From: Vibrio neptunius
Lineage (GTDB): Bacteria; Pseudomonadota; Gammaproteobacteria; Enterobacterales; Vibrionaceae
Direction of reading: 5' to 3'
DNA length: 64,000 nucleotides
Assembly (NCBI RefSeq): GCF_000967495.1
Contig: NZ_JXXU01000019.1
Span: forward strand, 32,703-96,702
In this document: positions 8,049-18,500 of the stretch, piece by piece
Layout of the letters: every line of letters begins with the position of its first letter
How positions within the stretch are numbered: position 1 is the first letter of the stretch
Notes under the pieces: model-generated
Database searches by the model: none
The model's input: the letters and a program-made list of their open reading frames with translations, nothing else
Told to the model about the DNA's origin: nothing
Made by a program: the position numbers and the translations under genes

Positions 8049-9011
8049 ATGGCTTACTACCGTATTCCTTTCCACTTAGATCTCATGGAGGAGTCTATCC
8101 AAACCAATGGAAACATTGTATTTAAACATCCTAGATGTGAATTTTCCCTAAGGTGTAATCAACTTAATGATGATGTGGTGCTGAGCGAGTTCCATGGCCA
8201 CTTCAGCTCTCCTATCCAACTCGATACACAAGACAAAACTGAGTTCGATTCTGTTACCATCATGCTTAACTTTGGCAATGCGGTTTACTATTATATCGAC
8301 AGTTTAGCCACCCCTCGTATCCTCCCCAGCCAAGCATTGGCCTTGTGCTATTCTGATGCGAGAACAGGTATGTGCCGATACCAACCTCAACAAACCCATC
8401 TATTTGCGATACAGATGCCGAGAAAAGTGTTGATGGAATATCTGGATGTCATGCAAATCGGCGACGACATCCAAGACAAGCTTCGACGTAGGGAACCCTT
8501 TCTGACAATGAAGCCCGCAACGGAGACATTCAAACGATTCGCGGATCGCCTATCTCTAGCATCTACGTTCAATGACACGCTGCACCATCACTTATCCTAC
8601 TCGTTTATAACGGAAGCCACCCGATACCTGTTTGCAAATGATGATGTCCGATGTACACGTATAGACAATTGCAATGGTCTCGAAAGAGCCATCGATATTC
8701 TTGATAAAGAATACATGGTGCCCACGACTATCACACAACTGGCCCGACGAATTGGCACCAACGAAACATCACTCAAGCAGTGGTTCCGCAAAGAGCTAAA
8801 TACCACAGTGCACCAATACATTGTCCAACAACGTATGGCCAAAGCAGCCGAGTTGTTAAGTATGCATGCACTCTCCATTTCACATGTTGCGCAAGAGGTA
8901 GGCTATGCCAATCATGGCCATTTTGCCGCGGCATTCAAAAAAGAGTTCGGCTGTGCTCCCTCGGCTTATCCGTCAGAGTCCCCCTCGACACAGTATCACC
9001 ACACACTGTAA
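8049..9011 (+). CDS. araC2: AraC-family regulator, second of the siderophore cluster
   Basis: A 320-residue AraC/XylS-family regulator with an N-terminal ligand domain and a C-terminal DNA-binding domain (about 210-305: PTTITQLARRIGTNETSLKQWF and ISHVAQEVGYANHGHFAAAFKKEFG). It resembles araC1 in the DNA-binding part (both have GTNETS), so the pair probably arose by duplication within the regulator family. A strong Fur box sits just upstream, whereas none was seen before araC1, so iron control may enter the circuit here. The start ATG at 8049 has no clear Shine-Dalgarno. Its role relative to araC1 cannot be told from sequence. Confidence 0.82.
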   Translation: MAYYRIPFHLDLMEESIQTNGNIVFKHPRCEFSLRCNQLNDDVVLSEFHGHFSSPIQLDTQDKTEFDSVTIMLNFGNAVYYYIDSLATPRILPSQALALCYSDARTGMCRYQPQQTHLFAIQMPRKVLMEYLDVMQIGDDIQDKLRRREPFLTMKPATETFKRFADRLSLASTFNDTLHHHLSYSFITEATRYLFANDDVRCTRIDNCNGLERAIDILDKEYMVPTTITQLARRIGTNETSLKQWFRKELNTTVHQYIVQQRMAKAAELLSMHALSISHVAQEVGYANHGHFAAAFKKEFGCAPSAYPSESPSTQYHHTL

Positions 9012-9082
9012 GTAACGCTTAACACAATAATCACGGCCGTTTGAAATCTAGAAAAAGAACAAAAGATCTCTTAAAAAGTGCT

Positions 9083-9105
9083 TTAAATACAGCGCGTTAA
9101 ATACA
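9083..9105. repeat. Direct repeat upstream of frpA (possible AraC operator)
   Basis: TTAAATACA occurs at 9083-9091 and again at 9097-9105, a 14-bp period. AraC-family activators often bind paired direct repeats upstream of their promoters. A terminator-like hairpin lies between this repeat and frpA, so the link to frpA is uncertain. Confidence 0.35.
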
Positions 9106-9169
9106 AAAGCCAAGATATATGCAAATTTCCTCTAAAAGCTCGCGTTTGAATTTTACTCATTCATTGTCG

Positions 9170-9194
9170 AAAACGCCTATTCGCGCGTTTTTTT
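9170..9194 (+). terminator. Intrinsic terminator between araC2 and frpA
   Basis: AAAACGC (9170-9176), an 8-nt loop, then GCG followed by a run of T (9185-9194). It probably ends the araC2 transcript. If the frpA promoter lies upstream of it, it would act as an attenuator instead. Confidence 0.65.
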
Positions 9195-9271
9195 CCCCTG
9201 ATTGAGTTAGCGCCTCGACGATGAGATTTGCACCATAGACGATAAAATCATAAATAGAAGGATTCCGTAAA

Positions 9272-11239
9272 ATGTTCAGGCACCGTTTCTCACTTTCTCC
9301 GCTCTCACTCGCAGTGTTGACGGCAATACTAAGTCCAGCCGTTGCTGCCAGTAACCAGGGTCAGGAAGTGATGATCATCGAAGCGACTAAGCAGGACATT
9401 CCCTTAGAACGTGTCGACAATGCCATCTTAATCAAAACTGGTGAGGAGCTTGAGAAAGCGGGGATCCACGAAGTGAAAGATTTAGAGAAAGCATTTCCGG
9501 GGCTGATGATTCAGACACGAGGTAACCGCACGTATGCCAATACAACCGTACGAGGCGTTAGCTCACCAGACTATTATTCACCCACAATTAGTATCTACGT
9601 TGATGGTGTACTGCAAGACAGTGCATTCCTTACCCAGCAGTTATTGAACGTAGAACAAGTCGAATTACTCAGAGGTCCTCAAGGCACGCTATACGGAGGT
9701 AATGCTCAAGGTGGTGTCATCAACATTACGACCAAAAAGGCTACCGATGAGACCCTAGCTTCAGCAGGTGTTACCTACAGCAATCGAAGTCAACAGCTTG
9801 ATGGCTCAGCCGCCGTCGCGATTAGCGAAACAACCTATGCTGATGTTGCAATCCGCTCATTAAAAGACGAAGGAAACATTCGTCATATTCCAAGCAATAC
9901 GGATGACGCCAATGAAACCGAAGATTTTAGCGGTACTGCCCGATTCCACTATCTGCCTGAGCAATCACCACTCTCCCTCACCTTTTCAGTATCTTCTGCG
10001 CACTTAGACAGCCATGAAGAGTGGTATTTAACTCAAGAGGAATATAACAACAAGGCGACCAGCCAAGACATCCCTGAACTTAAACGTGTCGTCAATAGCT
10101 ATGCTTTAAATGTGGGTTACGATCTTGGGGCTACCCAGTTAACCAGTATCACGGCGTACCAGAACCGCAACGTTGACCGTCAGTTTGTCGGTGGAAAATG
10201 GGTTGAAAATCAAAACACCTTCAGCCAGGAGATTCGTGCCAACACTCGATTCAACGATGACCTTTCTGCACTAATCGGCGGCTACTACGAGAATAGACGC
10301 TTTGATGTTAACGCGGGTGCTCACAATGACATCAAGACCGATACCTATGCTCTATTTGGCCAAGCAACTTATGCGCTAACACAAAGTGTCGACCTCACTG
10401 GCGGATTACGCGCATCTAGATTCTCCTCCGAGTCCGACTTTGGCGGTAACTCCGCTTGGATGATTGACAGTTACCAATCGGAAAAGTCGGAAAGTGTGGT
10501 TTCACCAAAAGCGGCGCTTGGCTGGCAAGTGGATGAGGACTCGCGAATATTTGCCTCAATAACCAGCGGTTACAGGCCTGGTAGCTTTAGTCCAGTTCCA
10601 CGCAGCTCAGGCGATACCAATGGCTATGATGCAGAGAAATCTCTAAATGGTGAATTGGGATGGCGAACCATCTTGCTCGATCAAACGCTACACTTTAGTG
10701 GCGCTCTATACTGGATCGAAACCAAAGATATTCAATTGTACACGGGCAACCCCAATAGTCAGGTCCTAACCAATATGGGCGATGCTCAAAGTAAAGGCAT
10801 TGAACTCGACCTTGCTTACTACCCAACAGATGATCTGACGCTGACACTAGGTGCCACCTTCGGTCAGTCGACATTCGAATCGGGCAACAATGGTATTCAA
10901 GGCAACACTCTGCCGTATGCACCGGATACAACCGCTGTAGCTGGGCTTGAATATTACTTGCCTCAAACCTGGGTAGAGGGCGATATTTCAATCATTACCA
11001 ACGCACGATACACCTCAAAAATCTACTTTGATGAAAACAACACGGTGGCACAAGACGGCTATGCTCTCGTTGACGTAGCTATTCAGTATACCATCAATGA
11101 CAACCTCTCTTTCCGCTTGTTCAGTCATAACTTGACCGACAAAGAGTACGTCACCTATGCGTACACTCGAAGCAACACGCGCTACAGCAACTACGGTACT
11201 GCGCGAGAGGTTGGCTTGAACATGAAGCTGGAGTGGTAA
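9272..11239 (+). CDS. frpA: TonB-dependent outer membrane ferric-siderophore receptor (FrpA/FyuA-like)
   Basis: A 655-residue outer-membrane receptor. A signal peptide of about 26 residues (hydrophobic LSLAVLTAILSP, cleaved near AVAAS) is followed by a TonB-box-like EVMIIEAT and a plug domain (about 50-165) with IYVDGVLQ, VEQVELLRGPQGTLYGGNAQGGVINI. The rest is a beta-barrel with a typical C-terminal aromatic residue (MKLEW). Length and position match FyuA/PsuA/FrpA receptors for yersiniabactin-type siderophores. AGAAGG precedes the ATG. irp8 starts 4 bp after its stop, so the two are cotranscribed. Regulation by an AraC protein plus Fur is expected from the context; a clear Fur box was not seen directly upstream. 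Confidence 0.92.
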   Translation: MFRHRFSLSPLSLAVLTAILSPAVAASNQGQEVMIIEATKQDIPLERVDNAILIKTGEELEKAGIHEVKDLEKAFPGLMIQTRGNRTYANTTVRGVSSPDYYSPTISIYVDGVLQDSAFLTQQLLNVEQVELLRGPQGTLYGGNAQGGVINITTKKATDETLASAGVTYSNRSQQLDGSAAVAISETTYADVAIRSLKDEGNIRHIPSNTDDANETEDFSGTARFHYLPEQSPLSLTFSVSSAHLDSHEEWYLTQEEYNNKATSQDIPELKRVVNSYALNVGYDLGATQLTSITAYQNRNVDRQFVGGKWVENQNTFSQEIRANTRFNDDLSALIGGYYENRRFDVNAGAHNDIKTDTYALFGQATYALTQSVDLTGGLRASRFSSESDFGGNSAWMIDSYQSEKSESVVSPKAALGWQVDEDSRIFASITSGYRPGSFSPVPRSSGDTNGYDAEKSLNGELGWRTILLDQTLHFSGALYWIETKDIQLYTGNPNSQVLTNMGDAQSKGIELDLAYYPTDDLTLTLGATFGQSTFESGNNGIQGNTLPYAPDTTAVAGLEYYLPQTWVEGDISIITNARYTSKIYFDENNTVAQDGYALVDVAIQYTINDNLSFRLFSHNLTDKEYVTYAYTRSNTRYSNYGTAREVGLNMKLEW

Positions 11240-11243
11240 TACC

Positions 11244-12485
11244 ATGAACACCGCTCAAACAACGCTGGGCCTCAAACCACTACTGGCGGTTCTTGCTGGC
11301 GTATACACCATACAAAGCCTCGTTGGGATGTTTACACTGCAAGGGCTACCTGCCGTGTTGCGCTCTGAGGGTATCTCAACCTCTCAAATCGGCTTGTTTT
11401 ATTTAGCGATGCTACCATGGGCGTTGAAATTCTTATGGGCACCCTATGTGGAAGCAATGCGAAAGCGCCGCGGACTGTTGAGCCATGGGAAACTGATTGG
11501 TTTTGCCCAATTAGGCGTTGTTGTCATCCTCACTGGAATGGCTTTAACTTCAGCGATACAGCTCCCTGCCCTGTTGTTTATCAGCGTGTTTGCTCTGGCT
11601 TTATTCTCTACTGTTGCAGATATCAGTACGGATGGCTTAGCGGTCGATCGATTGCCGCAAAGAAGTCGTCATTTAGGCAACTCAATGCAAGTCGGAGGCG
11701 CTTACATCGGTGCTCTATTTGGTGGTGGACTTTTCATCTATATGATGGGGGTCTACCAATGGCAAACGGCGCTGTATGTTCTGATGACACTCATTGTTGC
11801 GATGTCACTACCAACAATTGCATTGTTTCGTAAAGAGGTGCCTTCACCACAACTTCAAATCGAATCGTGTCACCCTTCATTGCTCAGGGCCTGGAACAGT
11901 TCCAGCGTTCGTTTGGGGTTACTCATGGTAATAGTATGCCAAATAGGGACACGAGGCGTGCAATCAATGATGATGCCTTATCTGTTTGATCAAGGTCTTC
12001 AATTGACCGATCTAGGTGTACTTGCCGCAGGAGGTGGTGCCATCACTGGACTGATCGGGGTACTAGTCAGTGCCATATTAATGAAACACTTTTCTGCTCG
12101 TACCATGCTGCTAACCTGTTTAAGTTTAGAAGCCTTGGTCTTTGCCTGTTTCTTCCTCGATACGCAAGAGCTCATCATAAGCGCATTCCATTTACCGATC
12201 CTCTACGTGCTAAGCTCAGCAGTAGCCGCCGCGAAGTTTGTGGCCCTTTATACCCTGATGATGGAATGGGCATACGGCAAGCAAGCTGGTGTGGACTTCA
12301 CCCTCTTCCAGTCCACAGACATGGCGGTTGCCATTCTGATGGCACTGGCAAGTGGCATTGTCATCGCCAACTTAGGTTATGGCGCCCACTATGGCATTGC
12401 GGTTATTGCAACTGTCATTGCTTTTGGGCTTGGTTTTCTTCGCCTCTCTACACCAAGGTCATCACCCCAACCTCAAGTTACCTAA
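11244..12485 (+). CDS. irp8: MFS transporter of the siderophore cluster (YbtX/RhtX-like)
   Basis: A 413-residue major facilitator protein with about 12 hydrophobic segments, for example the first near residues 8-35 and a long one near 372-403. The sequence resembles RhtX/YbtX-type siderophore transporters of the inner membrane (LPAVLRSEGISTSQIGLFYLAMLPWALKFLWAP; STDGLAVDRL). In yersiniabactin clusters the equivalent is ybtX/irp8. Whether it imports ferric siderophore or exports free siderophore cannot be decided from sequence. It starts 4 bp after frpA, with GGAGTGG as ribosome-binding site inside the end of frpA. Two perfect hairpins follow before irp2. Confidence 0.85.
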   Translation: MNTAQTTLGLKPLLAVLAGVYTIQSLVGMFTLQGLPAVLRSEGISTSQIGLFYLAMLPWALKFLWAPYVEAMRKRRGLLSHGKLIGFAQLGVVVILTGMALTSAIQLPALLFISVFALALFSTVADISTDGLAVDRLPQRSRHLGNSMQVGGAYIGALFGGGLFIYMMGVYQWQTALYVLMTLIVAMSLPTIALFRKEVPSPQLQIESCHPSLLRAWNSSSVRLGLLMVIVCQIGTRGVQSMMMPYLFDQGLQLTDLGVLAAGGGAITGLIGVLVSAILMKHFSARTMLLTCLSLEALVFACFFLDTQELIISAFHLPILYVLSSAVAAAKFVALYTLMMEWAYGKQAGVDFTLFQSTDMAVAILMALASGIVIANLGYGAHYGIAVIATVIAFGLGFLRLSTPRSSPQPQVT

Positions 12486-12494
12486 TCCCATAAC

Positions 12495-12561
12495 GCCCAC
12501 CAATGGTGGGCAAATTTACCCTCTCCCATCAGCCACATGAACGCATGTGGCTTAGGGAGGC
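12495..12561 (+). other. Two strong hairpins between irp8 and irp2
   Basis: Hairpin 1: GCCCACC (12495-12501) with GGTGGGC (12505-12511). Hairpin 2: AGCCACATG (12531-12539) with CATGTGGCT (12544-12552), extended by partly paired flanks CCTCTCCC/AGGGAGG. Neither has a T-run, so they are not standard terminators. They may stabilise or process the transcript, or lower expression of irp2 relative to frpA-irp8. Confidence 0.6.
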
Positions 12562-12594
12562 TCAACCTAAATTTGATAAAAGTAAGATGCCAAC

Positions 12595-15500
12595 ATGTCG
12601 AATAACACTGATCTAATTACCCAGTTTGAACAGGCGCTCTGCGATACTTATGCACTCTCTCATGCTGCTCTCAATGACGAAGAAAACATGTTCTCACTAG
12701 GCGTGGATTCAATGTTTTTAATGCGTATGGTCAGTCAGTTTAGGCGGGCAGGCTGTAAAGTTAGCCTCAAGCAGCTCTATGCCAGTCCAACACTAGGTGA
12801 TGTGCGCGATCTACTTCGTTTACACGCAAGCGGTCAAAAACACCAGCAGGCGCAATCAGAAGTCTCGCCTGCCCGTTTGCCTAGTATGCTCGATGGTCAG
12901 CCGTTTCCGATGACACCAGTACAGCATGCGTATTATGTCGGTCGCGACCCGAATCAGCCGCTGGGAGGCAACGGCTGTCACCTTTATCAAGAGTTTAATG
13001 GACATCAGCTCGATACCGTTCTCTTAGAACGCGCTCTAAACACTTTAGTCAAACGCCATCCGATGCTGAGCGTCGCATTTCAAAGCGATGGTATGCAACG
13101 CTGGCAAGCACCAACGAGTCCGATAAAGGTCATTTGTCATGATTTGACAGACATGCCTGCTGAGCAGGCAGACAGTGCCTTGCTCGACTTGAGAGCGAAA
13201 CTTAGCCACCGTCCGTTAGACGTACAAAATGGCCAAACGATAGAATTTCACTGTTCTTTACTGCCTCAAGACCAATTCAGAGTGCATGTCAGCATCGACC
13301 TCTTGGTTATGGATGCCGCGAGCTTTAGCCTGTTTTTTAATGAACTGTCACAACTATTACAGGGCATGCCGTTATCGCCTCGCTCAAAGCACTATGATTT
13401 TTGCAGCTATCTGGCACAGGAGAAAGCGGAATTGGCTACTGTGCGCCAAGCCGCCAAACAATTCTGGTCCGAGCAAATAGACTCGCTACCTACAGCGCCA
13501 AAGTTTCCTTTGACAAATGAACCGCATCAAATTGGTAAGCCCCAGTTTCATCGTCGTCGCCATACTCTAAATCATGAGCAATGGGCGATATTTCAGAAAC
13601 ATGCTTCGGCACATCAAGTCACACCAACCATGGTATTGGCAACCGCTTATGCAGCCGTTCTCTCTAGATGGAGCGGTCAAACCGATCTCCTACTCAATCT
13701 AACCTTGTTTGATTGCTACCCATTTAACGAAGATGTACAGCACTTACTTGCCGACTTCACCAACATTCTTTTGTTGGATATGCGCCTCGAAGAGAAAAGC
13801 ATTGTCGAGTTGGCTCAAACACATCAACAACGCTTCGCTGAAGTCTATGAACATAGGCATCATTCTGGTGTAGAGGTTCTTCGAGAGCTGAAAAAAAAGG
13901 GAACCCATCCGCACGGCGCACCTATCGTCTTTACCAGTAACCTGAACCACTCCCTGTTCGGTGACGATGACTCATCGCCTTTGGGCGAACCTGGTTGGGG
14001 CATCTCACAAACACCTCAGGTCTGGCTCGATTTTGTCGCCTTTAAGCACAAAGACGGCATCATGTTGCAATGGGATAGCGTGGACGCACTGTTTCCGTCA
14101 GGCTTTATGGATAGTCTATTTGCAGCTTTTGTTCAGGTTGTCGAACATCTGGTTGCCAAAAACACAAACTGGTCAGAACCTTTCCCTGATCTCTTACCGC
14201 AGCAACAGAAACGACAAAGGCAAGCTCGTACTCCTCTACCGACTCAACTGCCTGACGGGCTGCTTCACCAACGCATTTTTGATGTTGCTTCGCGCCACCC
14301 AAATGCGATTGCAGTCGTGCACGACGGGGAGACGATTAGCTTTGAAGCACTGACATTTCGTGCTCAATGCCTCGCCAACCTATTAATCAAAGCGGGCTTA
14401 GAAAAAGACGAACGTGTCGCGATCAGTATGGAGAAAGGTCCTGGCCAAATCATTGCTGCACTTGCCATACTCTACGCAGGAGGCATTTATGTGCCTATTG
14501 CTCCCGACCAGCCTTTGAGCCGCCGAAAAACTATATTAGATAGCGCGAACATCCGATTTGTATTGCGTTGTCAGAACACACTCTCACGCTACGATTGGAC
14601 AGATGCCGATCATATCGAGTGGCAAACCGCTATCGAGTCTCCGTTGCTATCTCCCCCTCATCAATGCACACCTGATGACACCGCGTACATCATCTATACA
14701 TCAGGCTCTACGGGGATACCTAAAGGTGTCGTGATCTCTCATCAATCGGCTCTGAACACATGCATTGATATCAACCAACGGCACCAAATCAGCACAAAAG
14801 ATCGCGTCTTGGCATTATCTGCTCTGCACTTTGATCTGTCTGTTTATGACATATTTGGCGTGCTTTCAGCGGGGGGGGCATTAGTCGTTCCACTTGAAAC
14901 ACAACGACGAGATCCTATGGCTTGGGCAGCTCTAGTTGATAAGTACCATGTCACGCTTTGGAATACGGTACCCGCTCTGTTTGACATGTTTTTGACCTAC
15001 TGTGAAGGTATGGGCCTCACGACTCCATCTCATCTCAGAACTGTGATGCTCTCAGGGGATTGGATCGATTTGTCTCTCCCTGAGCGCTACCGTAAGTTTC
15101 GCCCGCAGGGGACGTTCAGTGCCATGGGAGGCGCAACGGAAGCAGCCATTTGGTCAAATGAGTTTTTGGTCGATAAGGTTGATCCAATGTGGCGTTCCAT
15201 TCCCTATGGCTACCCTTTAAGTAATCAAGCCTATCGAGTCGTTGATAGTGCAGGTCGTGATTGCCCTGATTGGGTAGTGGGTGAACTCTGGATTGGTGGC
15301 GTGGGGGTTGCACAAGGTTACTGGAACGATCCTGAACGTACTGAAGCACAATTTATTGAAACTCATGACTCAGTCAGTGGCGAACGTCAGCGATGGTATC
15401 GGACCGGCGACATGGGATGCTACTGGCCTGACGGCACACTTGAGTTTTTAGGACGTCAGGACACTCAGGTCAAAGTCGGCGGCTATAGGATAGAGTTAGG

Positions 15501-18500
15501 TGATATTGACGCCGCACTTAATCGCATAGATGGTGTTCGTCACGGTGTGAGTTTAGCCCTCAGCCCTTGTGGGGGAAAAGATCGTCAATTAGAAGTGTTT
15601 GTTGTCGCTGAAGGCAATCAACTTTGCGCAAGTTCAACCCCAGACAACAACCTGCCCACAAGCTACAGCGATCTATTTCCTGCCTCGAGTCGTCCGGCGA
15701 ACCAGCTTGGGGCAAACGAAGTCGCTCATTTTCTGCTCTATCACCTTTGCACCAGCATCCCTGCAAGTGAAGCATCACGTTCATTCGAGTCTTGGTGTCA
15801 TGCTTATGGAGTAGCAGAAGGCTACCAGCCACTATTCAAGCAATGGTGGGCGTTACTCTGTCAGCAAGGTTTAGCAACGCAGTCAGAAACCCATTACCAA
15901 TTGCACAACCCAACCGGTCAGTGTCCAAACTGGTTTGAAACACCTTCCGAGTTTACGCACAACAGCGAATTGCTGAAAGCCATCATGACAGGAAGCAAGC
16001 CAGCGCCAGCCCTGTTAGATAGCATACTCTCTCCTGAAGCGTTAATGACTCACAGCCCTGCGTTTCAGGCGCAAATTGGTGCTCTTGCTCAAGGCATATC
16101 TAATCTGTCATCTCAACTTGGTCGCCCTGTCGTTCTCGCAGAGTATGAAGCCAGAAGCGGTCGAGTCGCGCACGCACTATTGGAACTGTGTGGTCCTGAC
16201 ACCCTTCACTATCACGCAATGGACACGTCTTTGTCCCTCGTTCAATCAGCCCAATCAAGATTAGCGCGCTTCTCTCATGCCAGCGTGCATCATTGGGATA
16301 ACAAGGACAACCAGGAGTTGTTCGGTCAATCAGACATCGTCCTGCTCAATAATGTTCTTCACCGACTCAAAGAGCCACAAGCAGGGCTCACCAACGCTCA
16401 AAAACTGCTGACGCCACAAGGCTTGATGCTGGTACTTGAAACTTCCGCGCTAGGAGAAGGTGCACTTATCAGCGCTTTGGTCATGGACCCTGCCCTCTCA
16501 ACACTCCCCACTCAGAGCGAACTGCTCACTTGGTTCCAAGATGCTGCCCTGCGTCTCGAGCATAAGCTAGATCAATGGCCTTTGATGGGTTATGCCCTAC
16601 GTAATTTATCTCAGGTCATAGTTCCTGATAGTGAAATTCTAAAAGCAAAACTGGCAGAGCTTTTACCTCAATATATGCTGCCCAAACGCGTCCATTTCCT
16701 GACATCACTGCCACTGAGTCCAAATGGCAAGGTGGATCGCAAGCGATTGGCGCAAAACAATACATCAATGGACGAAGCGCAACCACTTGAATCACCGCTG
16801 CAAACGGAGAACGAACGCGTTTTGGCTCAAGTCTGGCAATCGCTTTTCCCCAAACAGACTTTTGACCGCCACAGTGATTTTTTCTTGCTCGGTGGCGACA
16901 GCCTGATGGCTACCCGCTGTATTGGCGCGTTGCAAAAGCTCGGATACATTGCCGATCTCACTGATCTTTTCACTCACACAAGGTTAGAAAGCTTTGCCGC
17001 CAAATTGACTCACGCTGAAGCTCAGAAACAGCCGGCCCAACTGATACCAAACCCAGAAGAACGCTACAGACCATTCCCAATGAACGAAGTACAAGAAGCC
17101 TATTGGATTGGCCGACAATCTGGTTTTGCTTTAGGGAATACAAGCGCGCAGTTCTTCGTCGAATTTCGTGTGTCTGAGTTTGATGCACCAAGGTTTAATC
17201 AGGCGTTTAACCAACTGATTAACCGCCATGATGCACTGAGAACGGTCGTACGCAATCATCAGCAGCAAGTCTTAAGTGACGTTCCTGCTTTCTCAATCCA
17301 ATGCCATACCTTCGCTGATATTGACTGTCATGAAGCCGACCTAATTCGCACTGAACTATCCCACCGAGTGAATGACCCTGCATTGTGGCCACTGTTCACA
17401 ATGGAAGCCCTTGTATCGCCAGAACACTCCGATGCTCGACTCTGTATCGGATTAGACAACATGATGTTGGATGGGCTGAGCATGCAGATTTTCTTCTCAG
17501 AGCTCGAAGCTTTGTATCTGAACCCAAGCATTCAGCTTCCGGCGATCGAACTGACATTCCGAGATGTACTTCAGTGGCAGAGCAATCACCGCTCGCCTCA
17601 AGCAGAAGAGCATGCCAAGACCTATTGGCAGCAGCAACTGACTAATCTTCCGCCGGCAGCAACACTTCCATTGCAAGCCGACCCTGCAACTTTGAGTCGC
17701 CCGAAGTTTATACGAGCAGCTGGGACTTTATCGCCACATGAATGGCAAGCTCTCAAAACACAAGCAAGCCGGCATCAGGTAACGCCATCCGTTATTTTAA
17801 TGGGTGCATACGCTGCAACGTTAGCAGCATGGGGACGCCAGTCATCGCTAACCCTAAACCTGACTCTGTTTGATCGCCCTGATGTACACCCACAGATTAA
17901 TCAGGTGATGGGTGATTTCACCACATTGCTCCTATTGGCTTGGCATCAGGAGGCTAATTGGCTCAGTAGTATCAAACGTCTGCAACAACAACTGGCTCAA
18001 GATTTAAAACACAGTAATGTCTCCGCCGTTTGGGTAATGCGAGAGCTCGCTCGTCAACAGCACTTATCCAGTGCAAGCATGCCCGTCGTATTCACTAGTG
18101 CACTGGGGACTTCCGATGGCGACTTTTTGTCGGATAAAGGCTGGCTAAAACCTGTCTGGGGTATCTCTCAGACACCTCAAGTCTGGCTTGACCATCAAGT
18201 CTATGAGTCCGAAGGAATGTTGTGTCTAAACTGGGACGCGGTTGAAGCACTATTACCTCAACCACTGCTGGATCAGATGTTTGGACACTATGTCGCATTG
18301 TTAAAAACACTGGCTAATCAACCTCAGAGCTGGTCCCAATCTTTGGCCACTCTGCTGCCTGAACATTCGGAGCCGGTCACCTCTCCGATCCCCCATGCTA
18401 CAGGTCAACCGTTGGTCTCTCAATCTAAGAGTAACCGAGGCAAACCAGAAAATGTGCAACGGATTCAGGCAGCCTTTGGTCAAATTGTCTCGACACCGAT

